Made by a program: the position numbers and the translations under genes
Source: an uncultured Collinsella sp.
GTDB taxonomy: Bacteria > Actinomycetota > Coriobacteriia > Coriobacteriales > Coriobacteriaceae
Assembly (NCBI GenBank): GCA_958413765.1
Contig: CATYVH010000007.1
Location: 1 to 64,000, forward strand
Length of the DNA: 64,000 nucleotides
Direction of reading: 5' to 3'
Part shown: one piece after another, positions 26,576 through 37,113 of the stretch
Position numbering within the stretch: the first letter of the stretch is position 1
How the letters are laid out: each line of letters starts with the position of its first letter
The notes under the pieces: generated by a model
What the model was told of the DNA's origin: nothing
Database searches by the model: none
Seen by the model: the letters and a program-made list of their open reading frames with translations, nothing else

Positions 26576-27679
26576 ATGAATATGCTCAAAATCTCGAAGG
26601 CGATCTTTAGGTCGCTTCTCTCCTCCAGGTCGCTCTGTGTTGTCGTTGTTGCGTTGATGGTTCTTTGTGCTCTGCCCGTCTTCAGGAGCGCGGCTGGCAT
26701 CGACGGACGGGTCGAATACCTCGAGTCGGGAATAACCCGTGTTGAGCAGGAATTGTCAGCATCCTATGCGGATGCGCTTGTGAATGCGGGGGAGGACGGT
26801 GTCTATACCTCTTCATCAAGCATGCCCGCGCTTCTGTACCCTCTTGCCGCGGGACGTCTTATCTTGGCACCGCTCTCTCCCCTACTTCCGTTTCTGCAGA
26901 TATCGGATGGAGAGTACACCTATTATGACGGATCGAAGGAGTACTTGCTATGGGTCGCAACGGCCGTTGCCGTCTCGTTCCTTGCCGCGCGTCTTAACAA
27001 ACGTGAAAAGCTCATCATCCAGGCACCGATGGGCGAGCTGGGTAGACTTGTTGCATCGAGCGTATGGGCGAGTGTTTTTGCAATGCTTGCCGTCCTCGCC
27101 ATCAATCTTCCAGGGATAATCGCCGCGCTTGTGAAGAATGGCCCGGGCTCGCCGTTCTATCCGATAGGCTACATTCAATATGCGACTCCGGTTATCAAAC
27201 CGGCTTGGCTGGTGTTCGCGCAGACGGCCATCTTGCAATTCTTGGTGGCAGCGTTCATCTCGCTTGTCGTTCACCTTGCCGTGAAGATTGCCAATAACCC
27301 TACGCTTGGAATCGTGTTCGTATGTGCCCTGATGGGGGTGACGATGGTTCCCGGGTATTACGGAAGATCCATCGCTTTACGTGAGTTCGCCCTGTTGAAT
27401 CCCCTTACGTATGCGAACACTGAGTTGACCGTCGGCGCCTATAGCCCGTACCCGACAACGCAGATAGTGAATCTGCCTGGACTTTGCTTCGAGCGTGGCG
27501 CGATTGCCCTCGTATGCGCAATCGGGATCGAGGTGCTGGCAATTAGCCTGCTTTGCGTTGCTGGAAAGAGCGGCTGCGCGTGCCCGATATCCCCGATTTG
27601 TCTTGAGAGAGAGGTTCCTTCACTGCATCGAGAACGGCAACTCGTTCGAGCGCTTGTGCCTCCGCCGTTGCATACGTAA
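26576..27679 (+). CDS. ABC-2 type permease, accessory island
   Basis: This 367-aa membrane protein has one N-terminal segment (LCVVVVALMVLCALPVF), an extracellular stretch of ~80 residues, then about five segments. A motif KNGPGSPFYPI follows the third segment; equivalents KNGAGGSEYPV and LNGFGQIGYPI occur in the next permease and in the fusion protein, so all three are paralogues. No ATPase domain is present. ATG 26576 is assumed; 26558 and 26582 are in-frame alternatives. The last ~35 residues are hydrophilic. It probably forms a heteromeric exporter with the next two gene products. Confidence 0.72.
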   Translation: MNMLKISKAIFRSLLSSRSLCVVVVALMVLCALPVFRSAAGIDGRVEYLESGITRVEQELSASYADALVNAGEDGVYTSSSSMPALLYPLAAGRLILAPLSPLLPFLQISDGEYTYYDGSKEYLLWVATAVAVSFLAARLNKREKLIIQAPMGELGRLVASSVWASVFAMLAVLAINLPGIIAALVKNGPGSPFYPIGYIQYATPVIKPAWLVFAQTAILQFLVAAFISLVVHLAVKIANNPTLGIVFVCALMGVTMVPGYYGRSIALREFALLNPLTYANTELTVGAYSPYPTTQIVNLPGLCFERGAIALVCAIGIEVLAISLLCVAGKSGCACPISPICLEREVPSLHRERQLVRALVPPPLHT

Positions 27680-27684
27680 GAACG

Positions 27685-28800
27685 ATGGGGAAACTGCTCC
27701 TGCGTTCTCCTACCCTCGCCGTATGCGCGATTGCAATGTCGACGACGATGCTGGCCCCGGCTCTGGTCGAGATGTTTCCTGACGCTGATAACGTTTCCGC
27801 TGTTCGGTATAGGGATGGGGAGCTCCGTTCAATAGATCGGTATCTAGAGCAGAACGCTGCGAATATGGACGTCGAGGGCAAAGCGGCCCTGGAAGACATG
27901 CGGGATGCTCTTTCGGGTTTCGTGTACGCGCCTATGCCTGCGGAGGGGTTTCGAAGCCTTGCGACGTACGAGCGCGCTCGAGGTGAGCTGGGCGCGGCAG
28001 ATGCGACTCTCCTGCAATCGATCGGAATCGAGCCGGAGACTCCTTCTCGTGCGGAGGCGCGCGCCCTTCTGCTTGAGTCGATCGCGAGCTTGCCGGACCC
28101 CAAGGTTTACGAGTTAAGTACGAAGATGCCCCCATTAATCCTCCTTTCGTATCTCCAGGCAGCGCTTCCCTCCTTATTTTTGCTGTTGCCCGTGGTTGTC
28201 ACATCGCTCGCGTGCACCCACCTGCAGTGTCGTTCCCTTCTGGTTCTCCAGATCCCCGCAACAGCGCATGTGCGTTTTCTGACGGCTGTTGCGCTGGCTC
28301 TCCTGCTTGGCTTGGTGCTGCTTTTGGTGTCGATGGTTCCCGCTGTCGTTGTGTCCGTGATTAAGAACGGTGCGGGTGGATCGGAGTATCCCGTCGCTCT
28401 CATTCGGGCGGGAGCTTCGACAACGTCCATGGTGGGGGAGGCGGTGTTGTGCAGTATTCCGTTGCTGGTCATGGCATACGGCGTGATTTCCGTCGTCGCT
28501 GCGTTGACAGCAGCGATTAGCCGCAACCCCGTTGTCACCGGAATGGTTTGCGCGGTTCTCTTGGTGTTGGGTTCGTTGAGCGCTCATGTTGAAAGCGTGG
28601 GCATGGGCGTCGCGCTGCTGGCTCCATTCGCCTCGTTTGATCCCGCTTCCCAGGTGGGGACGATTGGGTTCCTTGGGCGAGGGACGAACGCGATGCCTTT
28701 TGGAGAGGTCGTCGGCGCATCGGGCGCTCTGCTGGTGGTCTTGGGCGCCGTATCTCCGTTGATGGTGCGCCTGAGTGTTCCAAAGATCGAAAGGGGATGA
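27685..28800 (+). CDS. ABC-2 type permease, accessory island
   Basis: The 371-aa protein starts MGKLLLRSPTLAVCAIAM with an N-terminal membrane segment, then a ~100-residue outside region, then about six segments, including LLLLPVVVTSLACTHL and ALALLLGLVLLLVSMVPAVVVSVIKNGAGG. It shares the KNG-G-YP motif with its neighbours. It begins 5 bp after the previous stop with no clear binding site, so translational coupling is likely, and its stop precedes the ATPase start by 5 nt. Substrate unknown. Confidence 0.72.
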   Translation: MGKLLLRSPTLAVCAIAMSTTMLAPALVEMFPDADNVSAVRYRDGELRSIDRYLEQNAANMDVEGKAALEDMRDALSGFVYAPMPAEGFRSLATYERARGELGAADATLLQSIGIEPETPSRAEARALLLESIASLPDPKVYELSTKMPPLILLSYLQAALPSLFLLLPVVVTSLACTHLQCRSLLVLQIPATAHVRFLTAVALALLLGLVLLLVSMVPAVVVSVIKNGAGGSEYPVALIRAGASTTSMVGEAVLCSIPLLVMAYGVISVVAALTAAISRNPVVTGMVCAVLLVLGSLSAHVESVGMGVALLAPFASFDPASQVGTIGFLGRGTNAMPFGEVVGASGALLVVLGAVSPLMVRLSVPKIERG

Positions 28801-28805
28801 TCTCG

Positions 28806-29546
28806 ATGATTGACCTTCAAACGCTGACGATCTCTTATGGAAAGAAGGTGCTCGTAGATTCGGTGAACGCTGAGTTTGCCCCGGGTACGGTCTACGGTCT
28901 CGTCGCTCCGAACGGGCATGGAAAGACGACGTTGCTGCGTGCGATGGCAGGTTTGCCGGGTCCTCGCGTGGACGGGAGCATCGTTCTGGATGAGGTGCAG
29001 GGTACGGGTGCGAGAGAGGTCCGTTCTATGATCTTCTATGCACCTGGTGAGGGGACGCTGCTGTATCCCGGATTGCGTGCGGAAGATCACCTCAAGATGG
29101 TTTGCGATATGTGGCCGCATGCTCGCGATATCGAAGAGATAGTGGAACAAACGCAGATAGGCGAGTTCGCGAAGATGAGGATCCGCACTCTGAGCCAGGG
29201 CATGAAGCAGCAGCTTACCCTGGCGATTGCGTATGCGACGGGCGCGCGGTACCTTCTATTAGATGAGCCCATGAACGCGCTCGACCCCAGCAGGGTGGAC
29301 TTGCATTCCGAGATTCTCAGGAAGCTGGCCGATTCTGGTACGTGCATCATCATGTCATCCCACATCTTGGATTCGGTCGATAGGCTGTGCGATGAGATTC
29401 TGTTTTTGAAGGATGGGAGGCTCATTAGAAGCATTCCGCAAGATGATGCTGCGCCGAAGTCTCCTGGATCCCATTTCGCAAAGCCTGCCGGACGCGCCGA
29501 GGGTGCGCTAAGCACGTATCGGCGACTCTACGAAAAGGGCGGGTAG
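28806..29546 (+). CDS. ABC transporter ATP-binding protein, accessory island
   Basis: The ~246-aa ATPase has Walker A APNGHGKTTLL (residues ~33-43), the signature LSQGMKQQL and Walker B YLLLDEPMNALD, then SSHILDSVDRL as H-loop. The signature LSQGM deviates from LSGGQ but is usual in antibiotic/bacteriocin-type ABC-2 exporters. AAGGGG at 28791-28796 fits ATG 28806 (9 nt) better than ATG 28797, which overlaps the previous stop. It is probably the energy unit for the two permeases upstream. Confidence 0.9.
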   Translation: MIDLQTLTISYGKKVLVDSVNAEFAPGTVYGLVAPNGHGKTTLLRAMAGLPGPRVDGSIVLDEVQGTGAREVRSMIFYAPGEGTLLYPGLRAEDHLKMVCDMWPHARDIEEIVEQTQIGEFAKMRIRTLSQGMKQQLTLAIAYATGARYLLLDEPMNALDPSRVDLHSEILRKLADSGTCIIMSSHILDSVDRLCDEILFLKDGRLIRSIPQDDAAPKSPGSHFAKPAGRAEGALSTYRRLYEKGG

Positions 29547-29575
29547 AAATGCAAGTTAAAAATCTATGTGGTCAA

Positions 29576-29581
29576 TATAAT
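29576..29581 (+). promoter_or_regulatory. Consensus -10 box upstream of the ABC fusion gene
   Basis: A perfect TATAAT lies in an AT-rich gap of 153 bp, about 120 bp before the next start codon. No good -35 was found at 16-18 nt. It suggests the fusion gene and secreted peptide may have their own transcript with a ~110-nt leader. Confidence 0.4.
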
Positions 29582-29699
29582 ACCGTTAAACCCGCATATC
29601 GATACCGCTCAGCCATTCGCCTCGCCCCCGTCGCACGTATCTTCATCCGGTCTGTTACTTTTAATCTAACGATTCTTTGAGGAACGTAGGTGCTTCTAA

Positions 29700-31514
29700 A
29701 TGTACTGTCGACTTCTTCTCAAACTAATCCTAAGAGACAAGGCCGTATGGATTTGTACGCTCGTTCTCGCCGCGGCCTTCTCCGTCCCCATTGCGTTCAA
29801 TTCACCCATCTACGGGCCCTTCTTTATGAAGCAGGGCATGCAGAGCTTTGTCGACGCATTCAATACGCGCGCGCCCCAGGCCAGCGGCACAGACCTATCT
29901 CCAGAGCAGCAAAATGACGCGGAGCTTGCAAGATACGCGAACGCCGCCCTTGCCGCTCAAACCGACGCCGCCTTTCTCGATTCTGCCGAGAGCTACTACG
30001 CGCTCATGGGCGAAGGCTTCCAATCCGGGTCCATCGTGGGAGACCGAGAGACCAATGACGCGGAGCTCGCATATTGCCGTGCTCTGAGCAGTTCCGGCAT
30101 CACGGATATCCCGGCCTCCGCAAACGACCTGCCATTCCTTTCCTTCCTGCCTTACGCCGTTGCCATGGTGCCGTCTTTCCTTCCCTTCATTCCCTTCCTT
30201 CTCTCGTCGATACTCGTGCTCGGCGCCACAAGGCCCGGGACCCTGGCGGCGAAGGCGCCCGTGCCCAAATTCCGGCGCCTTATCCAGATCGTGTTTTCGA
30301 TAATCGCCGCGGGGACCGCGATGCTCCTCGCCGGCCTCGCACCCGGGGGCATTTACGCCTTGGCCCTAAACGGCTTCGGGCAAATTGGGTACCCGATCGC
30401 CTTCTTCCATGACGGCGCGCTTACCACCACGACTGCGGGAAACGTCTTCACAGCCCTGCTTATCGCGCTTCTTGCGGGCGGAACCTTGATATCCGTTTGC
30501 TCCGTCGTCCTATCGACCGCAACGAGGCGCGTCCTCGCGGGCCCCCTCACCTCCGCGCTGCTTGTCGCGGCCCCGGTATTCCCGTTACTGTCCGATTCGG
30601 CACTGGAGCATAACGCCGCGCTCAATCTCCTGCCGCTGGCCGTATTCTCGCCTATCGAGGCAACGGGTTACGTAGGATGCTTCCCGACAGAATTCATTGG
30701 CTCCGGTTCAAGCGGTGCATCGATGCTTGCCGTGGCCCTGATATACGTCGCGGTCTTTTTTGCGGTCGGCGCCGTTGCGACACGTTCGCCCAAACAGCCT
30801 GGACCCGCGAAAAAGCACCATGGGCTCGAGCTTCTGGACGCGAGCGTGGGATACGGAAGCACGACGATACTTTCAATCGGATCGCTTTTCCTGAGCCCGG
30901 GAACGGCGGCGGGCCTCATTGCTCCCAACGGCTCGGGGAAAACCACCCTTCTTGAAGCGCTGTCGGGCCAATTTCCCACCCGTATCCACTCGGGAAGCCT
31001 GGCGGCAGACGGAATCAGCCAACGTCAATCAGCCGAATTTGCAGAACTCGTCTACCTGAGCTCTTCGGGCAGCGCGGATCTCTATCCCACGCTATCGGCC
31101 CTCGAGCACCTTGCTTTCGTTAGGGGGGCGTGGAAATCGGCCGCCGACATCGACTCGCTCTGCGACTCCCTCGGAATCTCCCCATATCTCGACAAGCCGA
31201 CCCGTAAACTCTCGACAGGAATGAAGCAGCAGGTAAAGCTTGCCATGGCGATAGCGACCGATTGCCCGTACCTCATCCTCGATGAACCGCTGAACGGCCT
31301 CGATCCGGGAAAACGGAAAACCTCCTGCGACGCGATGCGCAGCGAGGTGGCGCGGGGACGCAGCGTGCTCATTTCAAGCCATCTACTCGACGACCTGGCA
31401 GACCTCACCGACTCGTTCTACTTCATCGAAGCCGGCACGCTCGTGGAAAAGATCAAGTCGTCCTCGCAGACGCTCAAGCAGGAATACCTCGATACATACG
31501 AAGGAGGTGAATGA
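29700..31514 (+). CDS. ABC exporter with permease and ATPase fused in one chain
   Basis: A 604-aa fusion: residues ~1-360 are an ABC-2 permease related to the two upstream (N-terminal segment, long outside region, then several segments with LNGFGQIGYPI). Residues ~373-604 are an ATPase with Walker A APNGSGKTTLL (~408-418), signature LSTGMKQQV (~504) and Walker B YLILDEPLNGLD (~524). Permease-first fusion is unusual for ABC-2 exporters. The stop overlaps the Shine-Dalgarno region of the secreted peptide, implying co-expression. It may export or confer immunity to that peptide (inference). Confidence 0.85.
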   Translation: MYCRLLLKLILRDKAVWICTLVLAAAFSVPIAFNSPIYGPFFMKQGMQSFVDAFNTRAPQASGTDLSPEQQNDAELARYANAALAAQTDAAFLDSAESYYALMGEGFQSGSIVGDRETNDAELAYCRALSSSGITDIPASANDLPFLSFLPYAVAMVPSFLPFIPFLLSSILVLGATRPGTLAAKAPVPKFRRLIQIVFSIIAAGTAMLLAGLAPGGIYALALNGFGQIGYPIAFFHDGALTTTTAGNVFTALLIALLAGGTLISVCSVVLSTATRRVLAGPLTSALLVAAPVFPLLSDSALEHNAALNLLPLAVFSPIEATGYVGCFPTEFIGSGSSGASMLAVALIYVAVFFAVGAVATRSPKQPGPAKKHHGLELLDASVGYGSTTILSIGSLFLSPGTAAGLIAPNGSGKTTLLEALSGQFPTRIHSGSLAADGISQRQSAEFAELVYLSSSGSADLYPTLSALEHLAFVRGAWKSAADIDSLCDSLGISPYLDKPTRKLSTGMKQQVKLAMAIATDCPYLILDEPLNGLDPGKRKTSCDAMRSEVARGRSVLISSHLLDDLADLTDSFYFIEAGTLVEKIKSSSQTLKQEYLDTYEGGE

Positions 31515-31515
31515 C

Positions 31516-31860
31516 ATGAAACTATTTGAACAGCTGAAGTCCAACGCGTCGCGCATGGCTGTCTACGCCATCCTCGTGGCAACGGCTTTATGCGGAATCG
31601 CGGCACCCGTCTATGCGCTCAACGGGGAGAAAGGCGATGTCGAACCCGCGTACATGGCTTCGACGGTTAAGGACCGGTACAAAGCCTTCTCTGGAGACAC
31701 GTTTTACGTAGCAGAGTACGACACGACCTACCGTCAGCTTCGCTACAACAAGGGCTACGACTATCTAGGCGCAAAGGCAATCAGCTATACGTCGGGTTGG
31801 TACGGCTCAAACTATGGACACATAACCCAGTTCAAGTGTAACTACCGTGTGTACAACTAA
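31516..31860 (+). CDS. Small secreted Tyr/Gly-rich peptide, bacteriocin-like
   Basis: The 114-aa product has a classical signal peptide: basic n-region, MAVYAILVATALCGIAAP core, and a VYA cleavage motif near residue 37, leaving about 77-79 mature residues. The mature part is rich in Tyr, Gly and Asn, with stretches such as TSGWYGSNYGHITQFKCNYR, and has a single Cys near the end. AAGGAGG at 31501-31507 selects ATG 31516. It follows the ABC fusion with no gap and is followed by a strong terminator. No family is recognised. Size and setting recall lactococcin 972-type bacteriocins, but no diagnostic motif is seen. Confidence 0.65.
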   Translation: MKLFEQLKSNASRMAVYAILVATALCGIAAPVYALNGEKGDVEPAYMASTVKDRYKAFSGDTFYVAEYDTTYRQLRYNKGYDYLGAKAISYTSGWYGSNYGHITQFKCNYRVYN

Positions 31861-31874
31861 AGCAACCGGCCGGG

Positions 31875-31911
31875 ACGAGGGGTGACGCAAAAGCGTCGCC
31901 CCTCGTTTTTA
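31875..31911 (+). terminator. Terminator of the accessory island operon
   Basis: A 14-bp stem, ACGAGGGGTGACGC (31875-31888) with GCGTCGCCCCTCGT (31893-31906) and one G-U, an AAAA loop and a following T-run. Confidence 0.92.
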
Positions 31912-31939
31912 ACCATGTCAACTGAACCTAGTTCAGTTT

Positions 31940-32003
31940 GGTTGATTTCCGATCTCAGCCGAACACATTGAGCGGAAAGGCCGTTCCCGCAGTCAGTCGA
32001 ACG
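31940..32003 (+). repeat. 64-bp direct repeat, right copy (candidate att site)
   Basis: It matches 24726-24789 over 64 bp with two mismatches, in direct orientation. The copies are 7,214 bp apart and enclose all the accessory genes. Candidate attR, or a second copy of a dispersed repeat. Confidence 0.7.
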
Positions 32004-32114
32004 TCCCCGGGGCCCTTCTCAGGCCCCGGGGACGGCATTTTCCCAGTTGAAGGAACGGTGGAGATGTGTTTCGATGGGTCAGATTCGTGTCGTTCCGAAA
32101 AGACCGTGAACCTT

Positions 32115-32143
32115 TTGTGGGACACGCGGCGCCGTGGTACCAT
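32115..32143 (+). promoter_or_regulatory. Candidate rpmE promoter
   Basis: TTGTGG (32115-32120) and TACCAT (32138-32143) with a 17-nt spacer. It lies just upstream of the structured leader of rpmE. Confidence 0.5.
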
Positions 32144-32156
32144 AGCCGAGTTTGTT

Positions 32157-32220
32157 GTCTTGGTCGGAAACCAAGACGCCTTATGCGCTGATCGGTAACC
32201 AGCGCCTGACCAATAAGGAG
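32157..32220 (+). promoter_or_regulatory. Structured rpmE leader, possible L31 autoregulation
   Basis: Two stems follow each other: GTCTTGGT (32157-32164) with ACCAAGAC (32170-32177), then GCGCTG (32185-32190) with CAGCGC (32200-32205). CCTTAT (32179-32184) can pair with ATAAGG (32213-32218), closing the second stem and burying part of the AAGGAG binding site (32215-32220). Ribosomal-protein leaders of L31 type are known in actinobacterial groups. This is a strong candidate for one. Confidence 0.7.
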
Positions 32221-32227
32221 TCCTACC

Positions 32228-32653
32228 ATGAAGCAGGGTATCCATCCCCAGTATGTCGAGTGCACGGTGACGTGCTCCTGCGGCAACACCTTCAAGACGC
32301 ACGCTACCGTGTCCGAGATGAAGGTTGAGCTTTGCAACGAGTGCCACCCGTTCTACACCGGCCAGCAGAAGTTCGTCGACACCGGTGGACGCGTCCAGCG
32401 CTTCGCCGACAAGTTCGGTGGCGCCGCTGCCACCCAGCTCAAGAAGGCCGAGGAGGCCAAGGCTGCCAAGGCTGCCAAGGCTGCTGAGGCCGAGGCCGCT
32501 CGCAAGGCCGCCGCTGAGGCTAAGGCTGCCGAGAAGGCCAAGCGTGCTGCTAAGTTTGCCGAGGAGGCTGCCAAGCAGGCCGCCGAGGCTCCCGCAGAGG
32601 CTCCCGTCGAGGAGGCCGCTGCCGAGGCCGAGACCACCGAGGCTGCTGAGTAA
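32228..32653 (+). CDS. rpmE: 50S ribosomal protein L31 with long Ala/Lys/Glu tail
   Basis: L31 bridges the two ribosomal subunits at the central protuberance. Residues 1-70 are a zinc-type L31 ([19 protein letters not shown]; Cys16, Cys18, Cys36, Cys39; [20 protein letters not shown]). A ~70-residue Ala/Lys/Glu-rich tail, predicted to be helical, doubles the normal length to 141 aa. The leader upstream is structured. The long tail may strengthen subunit or rRNA contacts (inference). A terminator follows. Confidence 0.95.
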   Translation: MKQGIHPQYVECTVTCSCGNTFKTHATVSEMKVELCNECHPFYTGQQKFVDTGGRVQRFADKFGGAAATQLKKAEEAKAAKAAKAAEAEAARKAAAEAKAAEKAKRAAKFAEEAAKQAAEAPAEAPVEEAAAEAETTEAAE

Positions 32654-32686
32654 ATAGCTCGCCGAGGAATCGCTCGCATTCATGGC

Positions 32687-32724
32687 AAAAGGGCCGTGCA
32701 TCCAATTGGGTGCGCGGCCCTTTT
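32687..32724 (+). terminator. Terminator after rpmE
   Basis: A 17-bp stem (AAAAGGGCCGTGCATCC at 32687-32703 with GGGTGCGCGGCCCTTTT at 32708-32724, two G-U) with an AATT loop; a pyrimidine-rich tail follows. Confidence 0.85.
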
Positions 32725-32728
32725 CTTG

Positions 32729-32795
32729 TTGGTGCAAACTAACCTGTCCCCATTGCACCAGATTGGTGCGAAGGGGACAGGTTGGTTTGCACCAA
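32729..32795. repeat. Near-perfect 67-nt palindrome (AACCTGTCCC family)
   Basis: Arms at 32729-32751 and 32773-32795 are 23 nt long with one G-U. The 21-nt centre itself folds (TTGCACCA with TGGTGCGA). It carries AACCTGTCCCC and its complement. Related half-elements are at 32838-32866 and 44953-44985. Confidence 0.85.
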
Positions 32796-32837
32796 ATGAC
32801 AGAGAGACGGCGTTTGCTCAGATAAAACTTGCCAAAA

Positions 32838-32866
32838 TAAACCTGTCCCATTGTGGCAGGTTGGTC
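32838..32866. repeat. AACCTGTCCC repeat, copy 2
   Basis: The segment reads CCAAAATAAACCTGTCCC then ATTGTGGCAGGTT. The same CCAAAATAAACCTGTCCC word is at 44953-44972, where it is followed by TTTTTGGCAGGTT. AACCTG and CAGGTT can pair. Confidence 0.7.
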
Positions 32867-32991
32867 ATAGTTATTACGTGGCGGTCGAGGTCGACCGTAT
32901 AGGCCGCGCCTTGTTTGGCTAAAGTACAATCATCTGTGTTTAACTCGCCCGCAGCTGCACGGCGTGGGCGATGGCCAAAAAGGAAAACCAC

Positions 32992-35798
<2,807 letters not shown>

Positions 35799-35799
<1 letters not shown>

Positions 35800-36947
35800 T
35801 GGCTGAGGCTTTAGAGGTAACGCCCGCCGAGCTGGACGCGTTTGCGGACCGGCTCGGCGAGGTCGAGTCATATCTCCACTTGGACGAAAAGCGCACGCGC
35901 GTGACCGAGCTCGAGGCCAAAAGCGTGGCCCCCGGCTTTTGGGATGACGCCGACGCCGCCCGTGTCACCATGGAGGAAATCGCGCGCACCAAGGAAGATA
36001 TCGCTGCCGTGGACAACGCGCGCGGCGAGCTTTCCGATGCCCGCGCCGCGCTGGAGCTTGCCGAGGAGATGGGGGATGACCCCGATGCCGCCGCCCTTCG
36101 CGAGGAGGCTACAGCCACGGCTGAGCGCCTGGCCCGTGCCATCGATGAGCTTGAGCTTTCGAGCTGGTTTACCGGTGAGTTCGATCACGGCGATGCCATT
36201 GTGACCATCAAGCCCGGACAGGGTGGTCTGGAGGCCCAGGACTGGACCTTCATGCTCTTTAAGATGTACATGAAGTACTGCCAGCGTCGCGGCTGGAAGG
36301 TCACGATTAACGACTGCCCCGCTGCTGAGGTCATCGGCATCGACCGCGCGACCTTTACCGTCGAGGGCAAGGACGCATTTGGCATGCTGCGCGCCGAGGC
36401 CGGCGTCCACCGCTTGGTTCGCATTAGCCCCACCGACGACAAGAAGCGCCGCCAGACCACGTTTGCCGGCGTCGAGGTCATCCCCGTGCTACCCGATGAT
36501 ATCGACATCGAAATCAGTCCCGATGACATCCGCGTGGACGTGTACCACGCGAGCGGCCCGGGCGGTCAGGGCGTTAACACCACCGACTCCGCCGTGCGCG
36601 TGACGCATTTCCCCAGCGGCATTGTGGTCACCTGCCAAAACGAGCGCAGCCAGATCCAGAACAAGGCCGCGTGCATGCAGATCCTCAAGGCTCGCCTGTA
36701 CGAGATTGAGCTCGAGAAGCGCGCCGAGGCCCTGGATGAGATTCGCGGACCCAAAACCACGATTGGTTTTGGCAACCAGATCCGCAGCTACGTGCTCTAC
36801 CCGTATCAGATGGTTAAGGACCTACGCACGGGCGTTGAGACCAGCAACGTCGAGGCAGTTCTTGACGATGGCGACCTGGACCCGTTTGTTATTGGCTACC
36901 ATCGCTGGGCCACTGGCAACGCTGACGCAGAGATCCCATCTGCATAA
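35799..36947 (+). CDS. prfB: Peptide chain release factor 2 with SPT tripeptide
   Basis: RF2 recognises UAA and UGA and triggers peptide release. The 382-aa protein has GGQ in ASGPGGQGVNTTDSAV and the normal domain layout. At the stop-codon-reading tripeptide, usually SPF, it reads SPT (residues 210-212, in RISPTDDKKRRQ). The gene is one open frame with no in-frame TGA near codon 26, so the programmed +1 frameshift found in many prfB genes is absent. It overlaps secA by one base (TAATG). Confidence 0.95.
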
Positions 36948-37020
36948 ACCGCCCGGTTTATGTGGAAATGGATAAAACCCTCCGAGCAGGGTGGTTTTGT
37001 ATCCAAAGCAAACCCTGCGC
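36943..37020 (+). other. Hairpins downstream of prfB
   Basis: CATAAACCG (36943-36951) pairs perfectly with CGGTTTATG (36954-36962) over the prfB stop. A second weaker AAAACC/GGTTTT structure follows. No poly-U tail follows either, so termination is uncertain. Confidence 0.35.
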
Positions 37021-37113
37021 AGGGGTGGTATTTGCCCGGTGAATCGGTAGAATCGAATACAGCAAGAAGTTCAAAGCGCACTCGTTTGGGTGCGCTTTTT
37101 TGAGGGAGGCAGC

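Larger units (their letters stand above)
31861..32227. other. Island right boundary and rpmE leader region
   Basis: It contains the island terminator, the right copy of the 64-bp repeat, a perfect 11-bp hairpin (TCCCCGGGGCC at 32004-32014 with GGCCCCGGGGA at 32022-32032), a candidate rpmE promoter and a structured leader. No gene was recognised. Confidence 0.6.
32654..32991. other. Gap between rpmE and secA with three hairpins
   Basis: It contains the rpmE terminator, a 67-nt near-perfect palindrome built around AACCTGTCCC, and a second AACCTGTCCC element at about 32838-32866. No gene is recognised. Confidence 0.6.

Noticed and set aside
31516..31860. Firm assignment of the secreted peptide to the lactococcin 972 family
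   Set aside because: Size, signal peptide and ABC neighbours agree, but no diagnostic sequence motif could be identified; only the analogy is kept.
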